From Spirochaetes bacterium GWF1_51_8 (GTDB taxonomy: Bacteria; Spirochaetota; Brevinematia; Brevinematales; GWF1-51-8), in assembly GCA_001829415.1 (NCBI GenBank), contig MIBE01000006.1, positions 863 to 43,484 on the forward strand: DNA of 42,622 nt, given 5' to 3'. The position numbers were made by a program, and so were the translations under genes. Below the pieces are notes generated by a model. It had not been told where the DNA came from. It worked only from the letters and a program-made list of their open reading frames with translations, and searched no databases. Each line of letters starts with the position of its first letter. The first letter of the stretch is position 1. Positions 8,972 to 15,780 of the stretch are shown in pieces.

Positions 8972-9920
8972 CGCGATTTTCACCGCGGTACGCGGCGAAT
9001 TGAAAAAGGTGATTGTCGGGCAGGAACACGCCGTCGAGCTGATGTTTATCTCAATGCTCGCGGGCGGGCATTCGATTATCGAAGGGGTTCCGGGTCTCGC
9101 GAAGACCTTAATTATCAATAGCCTCGCCCGCACTCTCGATCTCACGTTCAACCGGATCCAGTTCACGCCCGATATGGTGCCCTCGGATATCACCGGAACG
9201 GAAATCCTCGCGGCGGGCGGTAAGGAAGGCAAGAACTTCCGTTTCATCAAAGGCCCGGTTTTCTCGAACATCGTTCTCGCCGACGAGATCAACCGTACTC
9301 CGCCCAAAACCCAGTCCGCGCTTCTCCAGGCGATGCAGGAGCGGCAGGTTACTATCCTCGGCGAGACCTACGAACTGCCCGATCCGTTTTTTGTCATGGC
9401 GACGCAGAACCCCATCGAGTACGAAGGCACTTATCCGTTACCGGAAGCCCAACTCGATCGTTTTCTATTATTTATTTATATCGATTACCCGTCGCGCGAA
9501 GACGAAATGAAGATTATCGACGCCGACAGCGCGAAGATCGCCGGGATCAAGCCGGTTATCGACGCGAAAGAATTAAAGCACCTCATGGAGACCGTCCGGG
9601 GGATTCAGGTGTCGGATAAGGTAAAAGAGTACGCGCTGGAACTGGTGCGCGGAACCCGTCCGGCGGAGAGCAAACACGGATTTGTAAAGAACTATGTGGA
9701 ATGGGGCGCGGGGCCTCGCGCGTCGCAGATGCTTGTCCGGGCGGCGCAGGCGCATGCCGCTATCGTTTCCAAGAAAATGGTCGATAAAGAAGATATAGAC
9801 TCCGTTCTCGTCCCGGTCCTGAAACACCGCATCATCATGAACTATAACGCCGTTTCCGAACGGCTGGACGCGGCGGCGCTGATCGGCGAGGTACGGAAAA
9901 AAGTAGAGGCGGTTTTATGA
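8958..9920 (+). CDS. MoxR family AAA+ ATPase
   Basis: A MoxR-type AAA+ ATPase of about 320 residues. It carries KKVIVGQEHAVELM at the N-terminus, the family's variant Walker A GVPGLAKT, NRIQFTPDMVPSDITG, Walker B VLADEINRTPPKTQSALLQA, sensor ATQNPIEYEGTYPLPEAQLD, and a C-terminal lid ending in MNYNAVSERLDAAALI. MoxR ATPases act as chaperones that assemble or load metal onto partner proteins, usually encoded with DUF58 and von Willebrand proteins; no such partners are here. Start choice: TTG 8958 follows GAGGGGG (8945-8951) and gives the family N-terminus; an in-frame ATG at 8934 lacks a good ribosome site. The stop overlaps the next gene by ATGA. Confidence 0.85.
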   Translation: MRSIDAIFTAVRGELKKVIVGQEHAVELMFISMLAGGHSIIEGVPGLAKTLIINSLARTLDLTFNRIQFTPDMVPSDITGTEILAAGGKEGKNFRFIKGPVFSNIVLADEINRTPPKTQSALLQAMQERQVTILGETYELPDPFFVMATQNPIEYEGTYPLPEAQLDRFLLFIYIDYPSREDEMKIIDADSAKIAGIKPVIDAKELKHLMETVRGIQVSDKVKEYALELVRGTRPAESKHGFVKNYVEWGAGPRASQMLVRAAQAHAAIVSKKMVDKEDIDSVLVPVLKHRIIMNYNAVSERLDAAALIGEVRKKVEAVL

Positions 9921-10711
9921 ACCGGGTTACCCGTTATATCATCTTTCTACTATTATTAATGACTGCTTACGGCTTCGCGAAGTCGGTGTGGACGACGATG
10001 CCGTTCTATCACCTGAACCTGAAACCGGGGGACATCCTGAGGATCAAGTTCTCCGAAAAGACACTGATGAAGTATAAGATCGAGCAGACGAAGAACAAGA
10101 ATGTCGGGCAGAAGGGTGTGACCGGAAAGGGCGAAATGTTCTCGTTCTTCCCGGACATCGAGCTGAAAGGCGACGATACGGTCAAGAGCAAGAACGAACT
10201 CAATATCAATAACCAAAGCAAGTTTACGGTGCCCGCGAAAGTCGAGAGTGTCGACGGCGGGATAGTCACGCTGAAGGCGGATACATCGACGATCGTGAAC
10301 GGGCAGGTGCTCGGGGTAATGATGACCGGAGAATGCCCTGTCAAGTTCATCTCGCCGGATTACTCGGTGTTCTCCTCGGATATCCACAACATGGATTTCG
10401 AGATCAAGAACTTCTCGCAGTCCGAGTCGGAGTACTTCAACGCCGACGACCTCGTGTTTTCGACAAACTACGCCGAGTTTATCACGAACTATACCTATTT
10501 GACCAATATCGCGCCATTGCTCGGGTGGAATGTCGCCACGAACGGGCGGACGAACTTCTATACGAATATCGCGACGAACCTGATTACGAACTACACGTTC
10601 ACGACGAATATGTCCTCGATCAGGCTGAAACTCGAGGGATTTACCGACGCCAAGCAGAAGGATATCATCATCAAGTACGTCGGTATCATGATGAATTCGC
10701 TTTTCAAATAG
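9917..10711 (+). CDS. exported FlgH-like protein with an Asn/Thr/Tyr-rich C-terminal segment
   Basis: A 264-residue protein with a signal peptide (hydrophobic 8-18, likely cut after GFA near residue 21) and no lipobox. The middle resembles FlgH, the flagellar L-ring protein: LKPGDILRIKFSEKT (about 36-50) like the VGDxLTVxIxE block, then GDDTVKSKNELN, and VESVDGGIVTLKAD, VNGQVLGVMMTG and FISPDYSVFSSDI, in the order of FlgH's V.EVLPNGNL, VNGE..I.VSG and DIS.DNTV.S..I blocks. Residues about 175-240 are an insert rich in TN and TNY steps not found in FlgH. Typical FlgH is a lipoprotein; this is not. The call rests on motif order by eye. It is translationally coupled to moxR. Confidence 0.5.
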   Translation: MNRVTRYIIFLLLLMTAYGFAKSVWTTMPFYHLNLKPGDILRIKFSEKTLMKYKIEQTKNKNVGQKGVTGKGEMFSFFPDIELKGDDTVKSKNELNINNQSKFTVPAKVESVDGGIVTLKADTSTIVNGQVLGVMMTGECPVKFISPDYSVFSSDIHNMDFEIKNFSQSESEYFNADDLVFSTNYAEFITNYTYLTNIAPLLGWNVATNGRTNFYTNIATNLITNYTFTTNMSSIRLKLEGFTDAKQKDIIIKYVGIMMNSLFK

Positions 10712-10780
10712 CCCATGGGGGCGAATGGTCTACTACTTAAAAATGATTTGTAAGGGAGGGGCAAGGAGAGATGTATCTTT

Positions 10781-12685
10781 ATGCTGGATGACATCCAAAG
10801 TCCTCAGGATTTAAAAAAACTGAACATAGACGAGTTAAAAACTCTTTGCGGAGAAATCCGCGGCTTCCTGATAGAAACGGTCAAGCGTACCGGCGGGCAT
10901 CTTTCCCCGAACCTCGGGGTCGTGGAACTGACCGTCGCGCTCCATTATGTGTTCGACACGCCCGAAGACGATATTATCTGGGATGTCGGCCATCAATGCT
11001 ATGTACACAAGATACTGACCGGGCGCCGCGCGCGCTTCGATACATTAAGGAGCTTCGGCGGGCTTTCCGGGTATCCCAACCCCCGCGAAAGCTGTTACGA
11101 TCCGGTGCACACCGGGCATAGTTCGACTTCCTTATCGATAGCGTCGGGAATGGCGCGCGCAAAGGAACTGAAGCACGATAAGTCTCATACCCTCGCCGTG
11201 ATCGGCGACGGCTCGTTCACGGGCGGCCTCGTTTTCGAAGCGCTCAACACGATTTCGCACCAGAAGCTCCCGGTGATCGCCGTACTGAACGATAACGGGA
11301 TGACCATTTCCGAGAGTGTCGGCGGCATTACCCGTTACTTCAACAAGCTCCGCACATCCGAGGGATATGTCCGGTTCAAGCGGAAGGTTGAGTTCGGAGT
11401 GGCGAAGATGCCGGGAATCGGCGGCGCAATCCAAAGATTCCTCTATCGCACCAAAGAATTCATAAAAAACCTCTTTATACCTGAAAACCTGTTCCGCGAT
11501 ATGGGCATGCTCTATTACGGGCCGTTCGACGGCCACAACCTGAAAGAGTTGATCCACGTGTTCACATCCATCAAGCACACGGTCGACCGTCCGGTTATTC
11601 TGCATATCAAGACCCAGAAAGGCAAGGGCTACGAACCGTCGGAGAACGATCCCAGCTCGTTCCATGGGATAGCCGGGGTTTCGATCAACGGCGACGGTAG
11701 CATCCCGCTCGAAGAGCACGGTAAGAGCTATTCCGCGATATTCGGGGAAGAGATGTGCGCGCTTGCAGAAAAGGATGAAAACATCCACGCGATCACCGCC
11801 GCGATGTCGACCGGGACGGGATTGACCGAATTCGCCGCGCGTTTCCCAGGACGTCTGACCGATGTCGGGATCGCGGAACAGCACGCCGTGGATTACGCGA
11901 TGGGGCTTTCGATCAAGGGGCTGAAGCCCGTGGTCGCGATCTATTCGACATTCCTCCAGCGCGCCTACGACCAACTGATCCACGATATCGGGATCGCGAA
12001 CTCGAAGGTGATCTTCTGTATCGACCGCGCGGGACTGGTTCCCGGCGACGGCGAAACGCATCAGGGGGTGTTCGATATCTCGTTCATCCGCTCCATCCCC
12101 AACTTCCGGTTGATGCTTCCCGCGACGGGCGAAGAGTTACGGATGATGCTCCGTTTCGCCTACGAGAACTGGGACGGGCCGATAGCGCTGCGTTACCCGA
12201 GAGACTCCGTGAACGAGATCGCCGGGTATAAGCCGGAAGACCATCCCCTCGCATGGGGCGAATCGTGCAGGGTGCGGGAAGGAAAGGACGCATTGATCGT
12301 CTCGACCGGGACATTACTCCGTGAGGCGGTAAAGGCGGCGAAACACCTTGAAAAAGAAAACAATATATCTGTAGAAATCGTAAATTTACGCTTTGCAAAG
12401 CCGATAAATAGAAATAGGATAGAGGAATTTTCGAAGGGGAAGCGCCCAGTGCTGATAATCGAGGAAGGAATCAAGACCGGCGGTGTCGCCGAATACCTGA
12501 CCTGCGAGATTTCACGGCTCAATCCGGGTAAGAAAGTAGCCTGTGTAGCCGTTCCCGACGAGTTCCCGCCGATAGGATCGCGCGAGAAATTATTACTGCA
12601 TTATGGTTTGACATATGCAAGAATTGCTGATAAAATTAGAAGTTTATTGAGCGGAAAATTTGCGGCTCTGGGGAGCGGTGAGTGA
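10781..12685 (+). CDS. dxs: 1-deoxy-D-xylulose-5-phosphate synthase
   Basis: A 634-residue thiamine-diphosphate enzyme of full length; it condenses pyruvate and glyceraldehyde 3-phosphate in the first MEP step, and so feeds the pathway of ispE at 1135. Seen: GGHLSPNLGVVELTVALHYV with IIWDVGHQCYVHKIL (H71), SGYPNPRES, the ThDP motif VIGDGSFTGG (140-149) with AVLNDNGMTISES, then ITAAMSTGTGL, GIAEQHAVDYAMGL (catalytic Glu) and DRAGLVPGDGETHQG. The C-terminal domain ends with EEGIKTGGVAEYL. AAGGAGAG lies about 12 bases before the ATG, slightly far. It overlaps the next gene by GTGA. Confidence 0.96.
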   Translation: MLDDIQSPQDLKKLNIDELKTLCGEIRGFLIETVKRTGGHLSPNLGVVELTVALHYVFDTPEDDIIWDVGHQCYVHKILTGRRARFDTLRSFGGLSGYPNPRESCYDPVHTGHSSTSLSIASGMARAKELKHDKSHTLAVIGDGSFTGGLVFEALNTISHQKLPVIAVLNDNGMTISESVGGITRYFNKLRTSEGYVRFKRKVEFGVAKMPGIGGAIQRFLYRTKEFIKNLFIPENLFRDMGMLYYGPFDGHNLKELIHVFTSIKHTVDRPVILHIKTQKGKGYEPSENDPSSFHGIAGVSINGDGSIPLEEHGKSYSAIFGEEMCALAEKDENIHAITAAMSTGTGLTEFAARFPGRLTDVGIAEQHAVDYAMGLSIKGLKPVVAIYSTFLQRAYDQLIHDIGIANSKVIFCIDRAGLVPGDGETHQGVFDISFIRSIPNFRLMLPATGEELRMMLRFAYENWDGPIALRYPRDSVNEIAGYKPEDHPLAWGESCRVREGKDALIVSTGTLLREAVKAAKHLEKENNISVEIVNLRFAKPINRNRIEEFSKGKRPVLIIEEGIKTGGVAEYLTCEISRLNPGKKVACVAVPDEFPPIGSREKLLLHYGLTYARIADKIRSLLSGKFAALGSGE

Positions 12686-13842
12686 GAGAATCCAACGGCG
12701 ACAAAGACGCCAAACGCATGAACTACAAACGTCAATTTGTAAAACGAGACCGGGCTGTTAAGATCCTGAAAGAGCTCAGCGAGTTCTTGAAAATCTTGGA
12801 CATGCGCGAGAGTAATATTCTGCATACCATGATCGTCCGTTTCGCGATCGAATCGGTCGAAGCCTCCCTCGGTTCCCTCCTCGTCTACGACAACGAACGC
12901 AATATCCTCCGTTACCAGGACACTTACCGTTACGAAAACAACAAGATTATCCTTGAAAACTACGGCGAACTTCTCCAGGACATCTATATCCGTCCCGGCG
13001 AAGGGATTGTCGGGGAATCGTATATCAAGGCGATCTCCATCCTCGTGGACGATATCTCGAAGAAGGAGTACGAGAAGCCGCTCATCAGCGATATCGTAAA
13101 GGTCGAGATCAAATCGGTGATCGCGATGCCGTTGCAGGTAGACAACGAGGTGGTGTCGGTACTCGAAATCGCGAACACATCCGAGAAGGAACCGTTTACG
13201 ATGGACGACGTAGAGATCATCACGATTATCGCGAACTTCGCCTCGACCATCCTCGACAACGCCCGTTTATTCAGCTGGGCTATCCACGACAGCCTCACCA
13301 ACCTCTACAACACCCATTACTTCTATAAGGAACTTTCCGACGAACTCGAGCGCAGTAAGCGTTACGGGCGTGTGTTCTCTCTCGTGATCTTCGACGTCGA
13401 CGACTTCAAGCGGATCAACGACGGATACGGTCACAGCACGGGCGATAAGGCGCTGCAGCTCCTCGCGGAATGTATCAACAAGACCGTGCGTAAGGAAGTA
13501 GACATCGCGGCACGTTACGGCGGAGACGAGTTCGTGATCGTGCTCCCGAACACCGCGGCGCAGGAAGCGTTCAAGGTCTGCGCGCGCCTCGCGACGCTGA
13601 TCAAGAACAGTTCGGTCGTGTCGAGCGACGGGCGCGAACTGAAGATATCACTGAGTATGGGTATCGCCGAATTCCCGAAGGACGGCGAGGAAGTCTATTA
13701 CCTCTTCAATAACGCCGACGAGGCGCTCTATGCCTCGAAGGGCGCGGGGAAGGACGCGATCGCGATCTACGGCGATAAGCCCAAGAAGCCCGACGGTTCC
13801 CGCGCGGTTCCGAAAATCCCCGCCAAATCGAAAGAGTCGTAG
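12682..13842 (+). CDS. GAF-GGDEF diguanylate cyclase
   Basis: A 386-residue cytoplasmic signalling protein: a GAF sensor domain (about 40-195; PGEGIVGESYIK, VKSVIAMPL-like VEIKSVIAMPLQVDNEV) followed by a GGDEF domain (about 200-365). The active-site loop is intact, RYGGDEFVIVLP with GGDEF at 280-284, and LTNLYNTHYFYKEL and FDVDDFKRINDGYGHSTGD hold the metal and GTP residues, so it should make cyclic di-GMP. The product-inhibition site five residues upstream reads KEVD (271-274) instead of RxxD, so feedback may be weak. The start is a GTG overlapping the dxs stop. The tail (365-386) is Pro/Lys-rich. Confidence 0.88.
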   Translation: MRESNGDKDAKRMNYKRQFVKRDRAVKILKELSEFLKILDMRESNILHTMIVRFAIESVEASLGSLLVYDNERNILRYQDTYRYENNKIILENYGELLQDIYIRPGEGIVGESYIKAISILVDDISKKEYEKPLISDIVKVEIKSVIAMPLQVDNEVVSVLEIANTSEKEPFTMDDVEIITIIANFASTILDNARLFSWAIHDSLTNLYNTHYFYKELSDELERSKRYGRVFSLVIFDVDDFKRINDGYGHSTGDKALQLLAECINKTVRKEVDIAARYGGDEFVIVLPNTAAQEAFKVCARLATLIKNSSVVSSDGRELKISLSMGIAEFPKDGEEVYYLFNNADEALYASKGAGKDAIAIYGDKPKKPDGSRAVPKIPAKSKES

Positions 13843-13926
13843 CCTCTCTGTCTTTCCATCATTCATCCATCCTAATCCCTTTTTCTACTAATCGAAAATA
13901 TATTATGCTTAGTAATGAAATTTCTC

Positions 13927-13954
13927 TTGATATTTTTCAGAAATCCTATAAAAT
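13927..13954 (+). promoter_or_regulatory. possible promoter of the PNPOx-like gene
   Basis: TTGATA (13927-13932), 16 bases, TAAAAT (13949-13954), just before an AGGAG-type ribosome site at 13971-13975. The region is AT-rich, and a TATAAT at 13956 offers a rival -10, so the exact site is uncertain. Confidence 0.4.
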
Positions 13955-13980
13955 CTATAATATTTTCAATGGAGGAAGCT

Positions 13981-14433
13981 ATGGCGATATTAGAAAGTAA
14001 TGTAATACAGAATCTGGAAGAGAATTCGCTTTGCACGGTCGTCTCCGTCGCGAGGTACCGTCTGGCCTCCCGCACTATGATGTATGCGTATAACGCGGGA
14101 AAGATCTATCTTCTCACCGCGAATACTACCGGTAAGCTTGACGATATGAAATACACCGACAAGGGATTACTGCATATCGGCAACGGGAAGCTCGATGATA
14201 TGAACTCCTATGACATCTCAATTCCGGGATATTTCGAGGTACTCAAGGAAGATAATCCATTGTTCCAGGAAGGGTATCTTACGCTGGCGAAGAAGAATCC
14301 TGAAGTTTTGGGAATTATGAACTCGGACATGAAAAATGCTTACTCGCTGATACTTTTTAAATATCGCGAAATCCGCGCATGGACTCTCCTGCAGGCGTTG
14401 AGCGGGGAAGAAAAAACAGTCATTAAAGTTTAG
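13981..14433 (+). CDS. pyridoxamine-5'-phosphate-oxidase-like (split-barrel) protein
   Basis: A 150-residue protein with the look of small flavin- or heme-binding split-barrel proteins. A short helix (MAILESNVIQNLEENS) leads to CTVVSVARYRLASRTMMYAY, then KIYLLTANTTGKLDDMKYT, the strand-turn-strand pattern with Lys that this superfamily uses for FMN phosphate, and a C-terminal region LILFKYREIRAWTL. The ATG at 13981 follows GGAGG at 13971-13975; an upstream in-frame ATG at 13915 would add a poor hydrophobic tail and is rejected. The substrate is unknown. A small Cys-containing protein follows 10 bases later and is probably co-transcribed. Confidence 0.6.
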   Translation: MAILESNVIQNLEENSLCTVVSVARYRLASRTMMYAYNAGKIYLLTANTTGKLDDMKYTDKGLLHIGNGKLDDMNSYDISIPGYFEVLKEDNPLFQEGYLTLAKKNPEVLGIMNSDMKNAYSLILFKYREIRAWTLLQALSGEEKTVIKV

Positions 14434-14443
14434 GAGGTAGACC

Positions 14444-14827
14444 ATGTCGAAGGATTTCAACGCGGAAGGCTTGGAAAAAATAAAAGAATCGTTTAGGAGG
14501 ATGAGCGAGAAGTGCCCATCAACATCGCAATCGAAAGAATTCTTTTATCAGTTTTTAAATATCATCTCCGCTTACGAAGGCGATAATACGAAGATCAATT
14601 ATCCAGAGCTTCTAAATAGCTACCGGGAAATCGTGATCGAATTGAGAAACAGTCTTTCACCTGAAGATGTAGGCGAGGTCGCCGAAATTATCAAAACAGA
14701 GTGCAGGATGTGTATGTTTCATTCCGACGACTGTTTTATGAACGTTTTCTATATTGTCTTCAAATCGATTGAAAAAGATGCCTTTGTCGAGCCCAACAGG
14801 CTTCGTCCGACATTGAGGAGAGCGTAA
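14444..14827 (+). CDS. hypothetical protein with a Cys cluster
   Basis: I do not recognise this 127-residue protein. It is predicted to be soluble and mostly helical, with a charged N-terminus and two long helices (about 4-55 and 60-85). Around residues 88-100 it has CRMCMFHSDDC, that is Cys-x2-Cys-x6-Cys with His and Asp between, which could bind a metal or take part in redox chemistry. AGGAGG overlaps the stop of the preceding PNPOx-like gene and fits the ATG at 14444, so the two genes are likely one operon. A redox pair with that protein is conceivable but only inferred. Confidence 0.65.
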   Translation: MSKDFNAEGLEKIKESFRRMSEKCPSTSQSKEFFYQFLNIISAYEGDNTKINYPELLNSYREIVIELRNSLSPEDVGEVAEIIKTECRMCMFHSDDCFMNVFYIVFKSIEKDAFVEPNRLRPTLRRA

Positions 14828-14859
14828 GTCCGCATTAAAGAATATACAGTTAGGGCATA

Positions 14860-14916
14860 CCCGCACCTTCGGAAACCTCGGTACGCCTCTTCAAGGCACT
14901 CGGTTTCCGGTGTGGG
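14860..14916 (+). repeat. stem-loop containing repeat copy R1 of the GIY-YIG-flanking family
   Basis: CCCGCAC/GTGTGGG (outer), CGGAAACC (14870-14877)/GGTTTCCG (14902-14909), and GCCT/AGGC (inner) make a long hairpin. The section 14874-14909 (CCTCGGTACGCC ... GGCACTCGGTTTCCG) is a diverged copy of the repeat seen at 15341 and, inverted, at 14997 and 15393. Confidence 0.65.
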
Positions 14917-14956
14917 ACGTTTCGATATAAACGGAACACTCTCATCCGAATGAAAA

Positions 14957-14980
14957 CGGACATCGAGTAGCCCCGCCGGA
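14957..14980 (-). repeat. partial repeat copy R2
   Basis: CGGACATCGAGTAG followed by CCCCGCCGGA. It matches the first half of copies R3 and R5 with one base changed and lacks the GTATCGAGATG end. Confidence 0.75.
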
Positions 14981-14996
14981 AGAAGTGTGAATCAAA

Positions 14997-15038
14997 CGGA
15001 CATCGAGTAGCACCGCCGGAGGCGGGCGTATCGAGATG
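14997..15038 (-). repeat. full repeat copy R3, abutting the GIY-YIG stop codon
   Basis: A 42-base copy: CGGACATCGAGTAG, then a CCGCC/GGCGG mini-hairpin, then CGTATCGAGATG. It ends at 15038, and the stop codon of the GIY-YIG gene occupies 15039-15041. It equals R5 (15393-15435) apart from one inserted G. Confidence 0.85.
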
Positions 15039-15323
15039 CTATTTTTTAAAACTCTTCTTTGCCTTTTGTTTTAGCTTTTCCAAATCTCCATCAATCAAAG
15101 CTTTTTTCTTCGCATGGCTCCAATTCTGGACCTGTTTCTCTCTATGGAAAGCGTCTTCGATCCGCGAGTATTCTTTATAATACACTAAATTTAACGGACG
15201 CCGTTCTTTAGTGTAGTTTGCTCCTTCACCGGAATTGTGTTCTGATAGCCGCTTTTCCATGTCCCAAGTGCTTCCAGTGTAAAAAGTGCCGTCACTACAA
15301 AAAAGGATATACATATATGGCAT
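15039..15323 (-). CDS. GIY-YIG single-domain endonuclease (UPF0213/YhbQ-like)
   Basis: A 94-residue stand-alone GIY-YIG nuclease domain. The paired motif reads YMYIL (3-7) and FYTGST (14-19), in place of the classic GIY and YIG; the catalytic Arg is in EKRLSEHN (R25), and the metal-binding Glu in HREKQVQNW (E62). The C-terminus is Lys-rich (about 80-94), suitable for DNA contact. Proteins of this size are widespread, with DNA-structure or repair roles proposed and few tested. AAGGAG (15330-15335 on the minus strand) supports the start. The gene is tightly enclosed by members of one repeat family, with R3 touching its stop and R4 starting about 6 bases beyond its ribosome site, which suggests gene and repeats may move together. 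Confidence 0.85.
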   Translation of the reverse strand: MPYMYILFCSDGTFYTGSTWDMEKRLSEHNSGEGANYTKERRPLNLVYYKEYSRIEDAFHREKQVQNWSHAKKKALIDGDLEKLKQKAKKSFKK

Positions 15324-15340
15324 GGTAACTCCTTAACCGG

Positions 15341-15384
15341 CCTCGATACGTCTCTCACGTTGTTCGAGTCTACTCGGCCTCCGG
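15341..15384 (+). repeat. repeat copy R4, just upstream of the GIY-YIG gene
   Basis: CCTCGATACG (15341-15350) through CTACTCGGCCTCCGG (15370-15384), in the opposite orientation to R3 and R5 and more diverged. With R5 it forms a long imperfect hairpin: CTCGATACG pairs with CGTATCGAG, and CTACTCGGCCTCCG pairs imperfectly with CGGACATCGAGTAG. Confidence 0.75.
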
Positions 15385-15392
15385 TCTATTTT

Positions 15393-15435
15393 CGGACATC
15401 GAGTAGCACCGCCGGAGGCGGGGCGTATCGAGATG
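15393..15435 (-). repeat. full repeat copy R5
   Basis: A 43-base copy nearly identical to R3: CGGACATCGAGTAG, CACCGCCGGAGGCGG, CGTATCGAGATG. From 15436 to 15540 I see no gene or structure. Confidence 0.85.
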
Positions 15436-15540
15436 ATTTCTTCTTCATTTCTTCCATTTATTCACCTCGATGGGAATATTTTATTCTCCAACTGCGCTTT
15501 ACGCAAATTTTCACCCTGCTTTTAAAATATCTATGTATTC

Positions 15541-15617
15541 CCGGCACTTCCCGCATCCTGCGGGTTGCCGGCTTTGGACGTCCATGTCGTCGCACGGCAC
15601 TTCCTACATCCTGTAGG
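15541..15617 (+). repeat. two related short hairpins with compensating base changes
   Basis: Both units read GGCACTTCC followed by a hairpin with loop ATCCT. The first stem is CCCGC (15550-15554)/GCGGG (15560-15564), extended by CCGGCA/TGCCGG outside. The second is CCTAC (15603-15607)/GTAGG (15613-15617). The stems differ at two positions, each with a matching change, so the folded form seems to be what is kept. This lies in the 457-base gap 15324-15780, which holds no gene. Confidence 0.6.
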
Positions 15618-15655
15618 TCGCTTTCTTGCGCTCTTTTTATTTATATACTAAAATA

Positions 15656-15756
15656 AGGGCAGTTCCAATACCCCTTTTTTTTCTAACAAACTAAATATTA
15701 TTATCAATAAAAAGCCCAATGGTCACTTCCTATAGTTAGTAATTAAAAGTGACCAT
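15656..15756 (+). promoter_or_regulatory. conserved leader element, copy A (upstream of galT)
   Basis: One of three copies in the window. It runs from AGGGCAGT (15656-15663) through an AT-rich middle with TTCTAACAAA and ATTATTATC to the shared 18-base core GCCCAATGGTCACTTCCT (15714-15731), then a spacer and AAGTGACCAT (15747-15756). GGGC can pair with GCCC, and ATGGTCACTT pairs perfectly with AAGTGACCAT. CTTCCT (15726-15731) is complementary to AGGAAG (15770-15775) in the galT ribosome site. The galT ATG is 24 bases beyond the element. A regulatory RNA is an inference; a small mobile repeat is the alternative. Confidence 0.6.
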
Positions 15757-15780
15757 AAATAAAAGACCGAGGAAGGGGTT

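Noticed and set aside
7730-9307. 525-codon open frame on the minus strand across ftsH and moxR
   Set aside because: It lies opposite two well-supported plus-strand genes, gives a low-complexity Ser/Arg/Leu/Val-rich product with no motif, and is the usual shadow of GC-rich coding sequence.
11132-12061. 309-codon minus-strand open frame opposite dxs
   Set aside because: Antisense to a full-length enzyme with intact catalytic motifs; no ribosome site or motif of its own.
14860-15435. CRISPR array or integron attC sites around the GIY-YIG gene
   Set aside because: Copies occur in both orientations with irregular spacing, the intervening sequences do not have a constant length, and there is no integrase.
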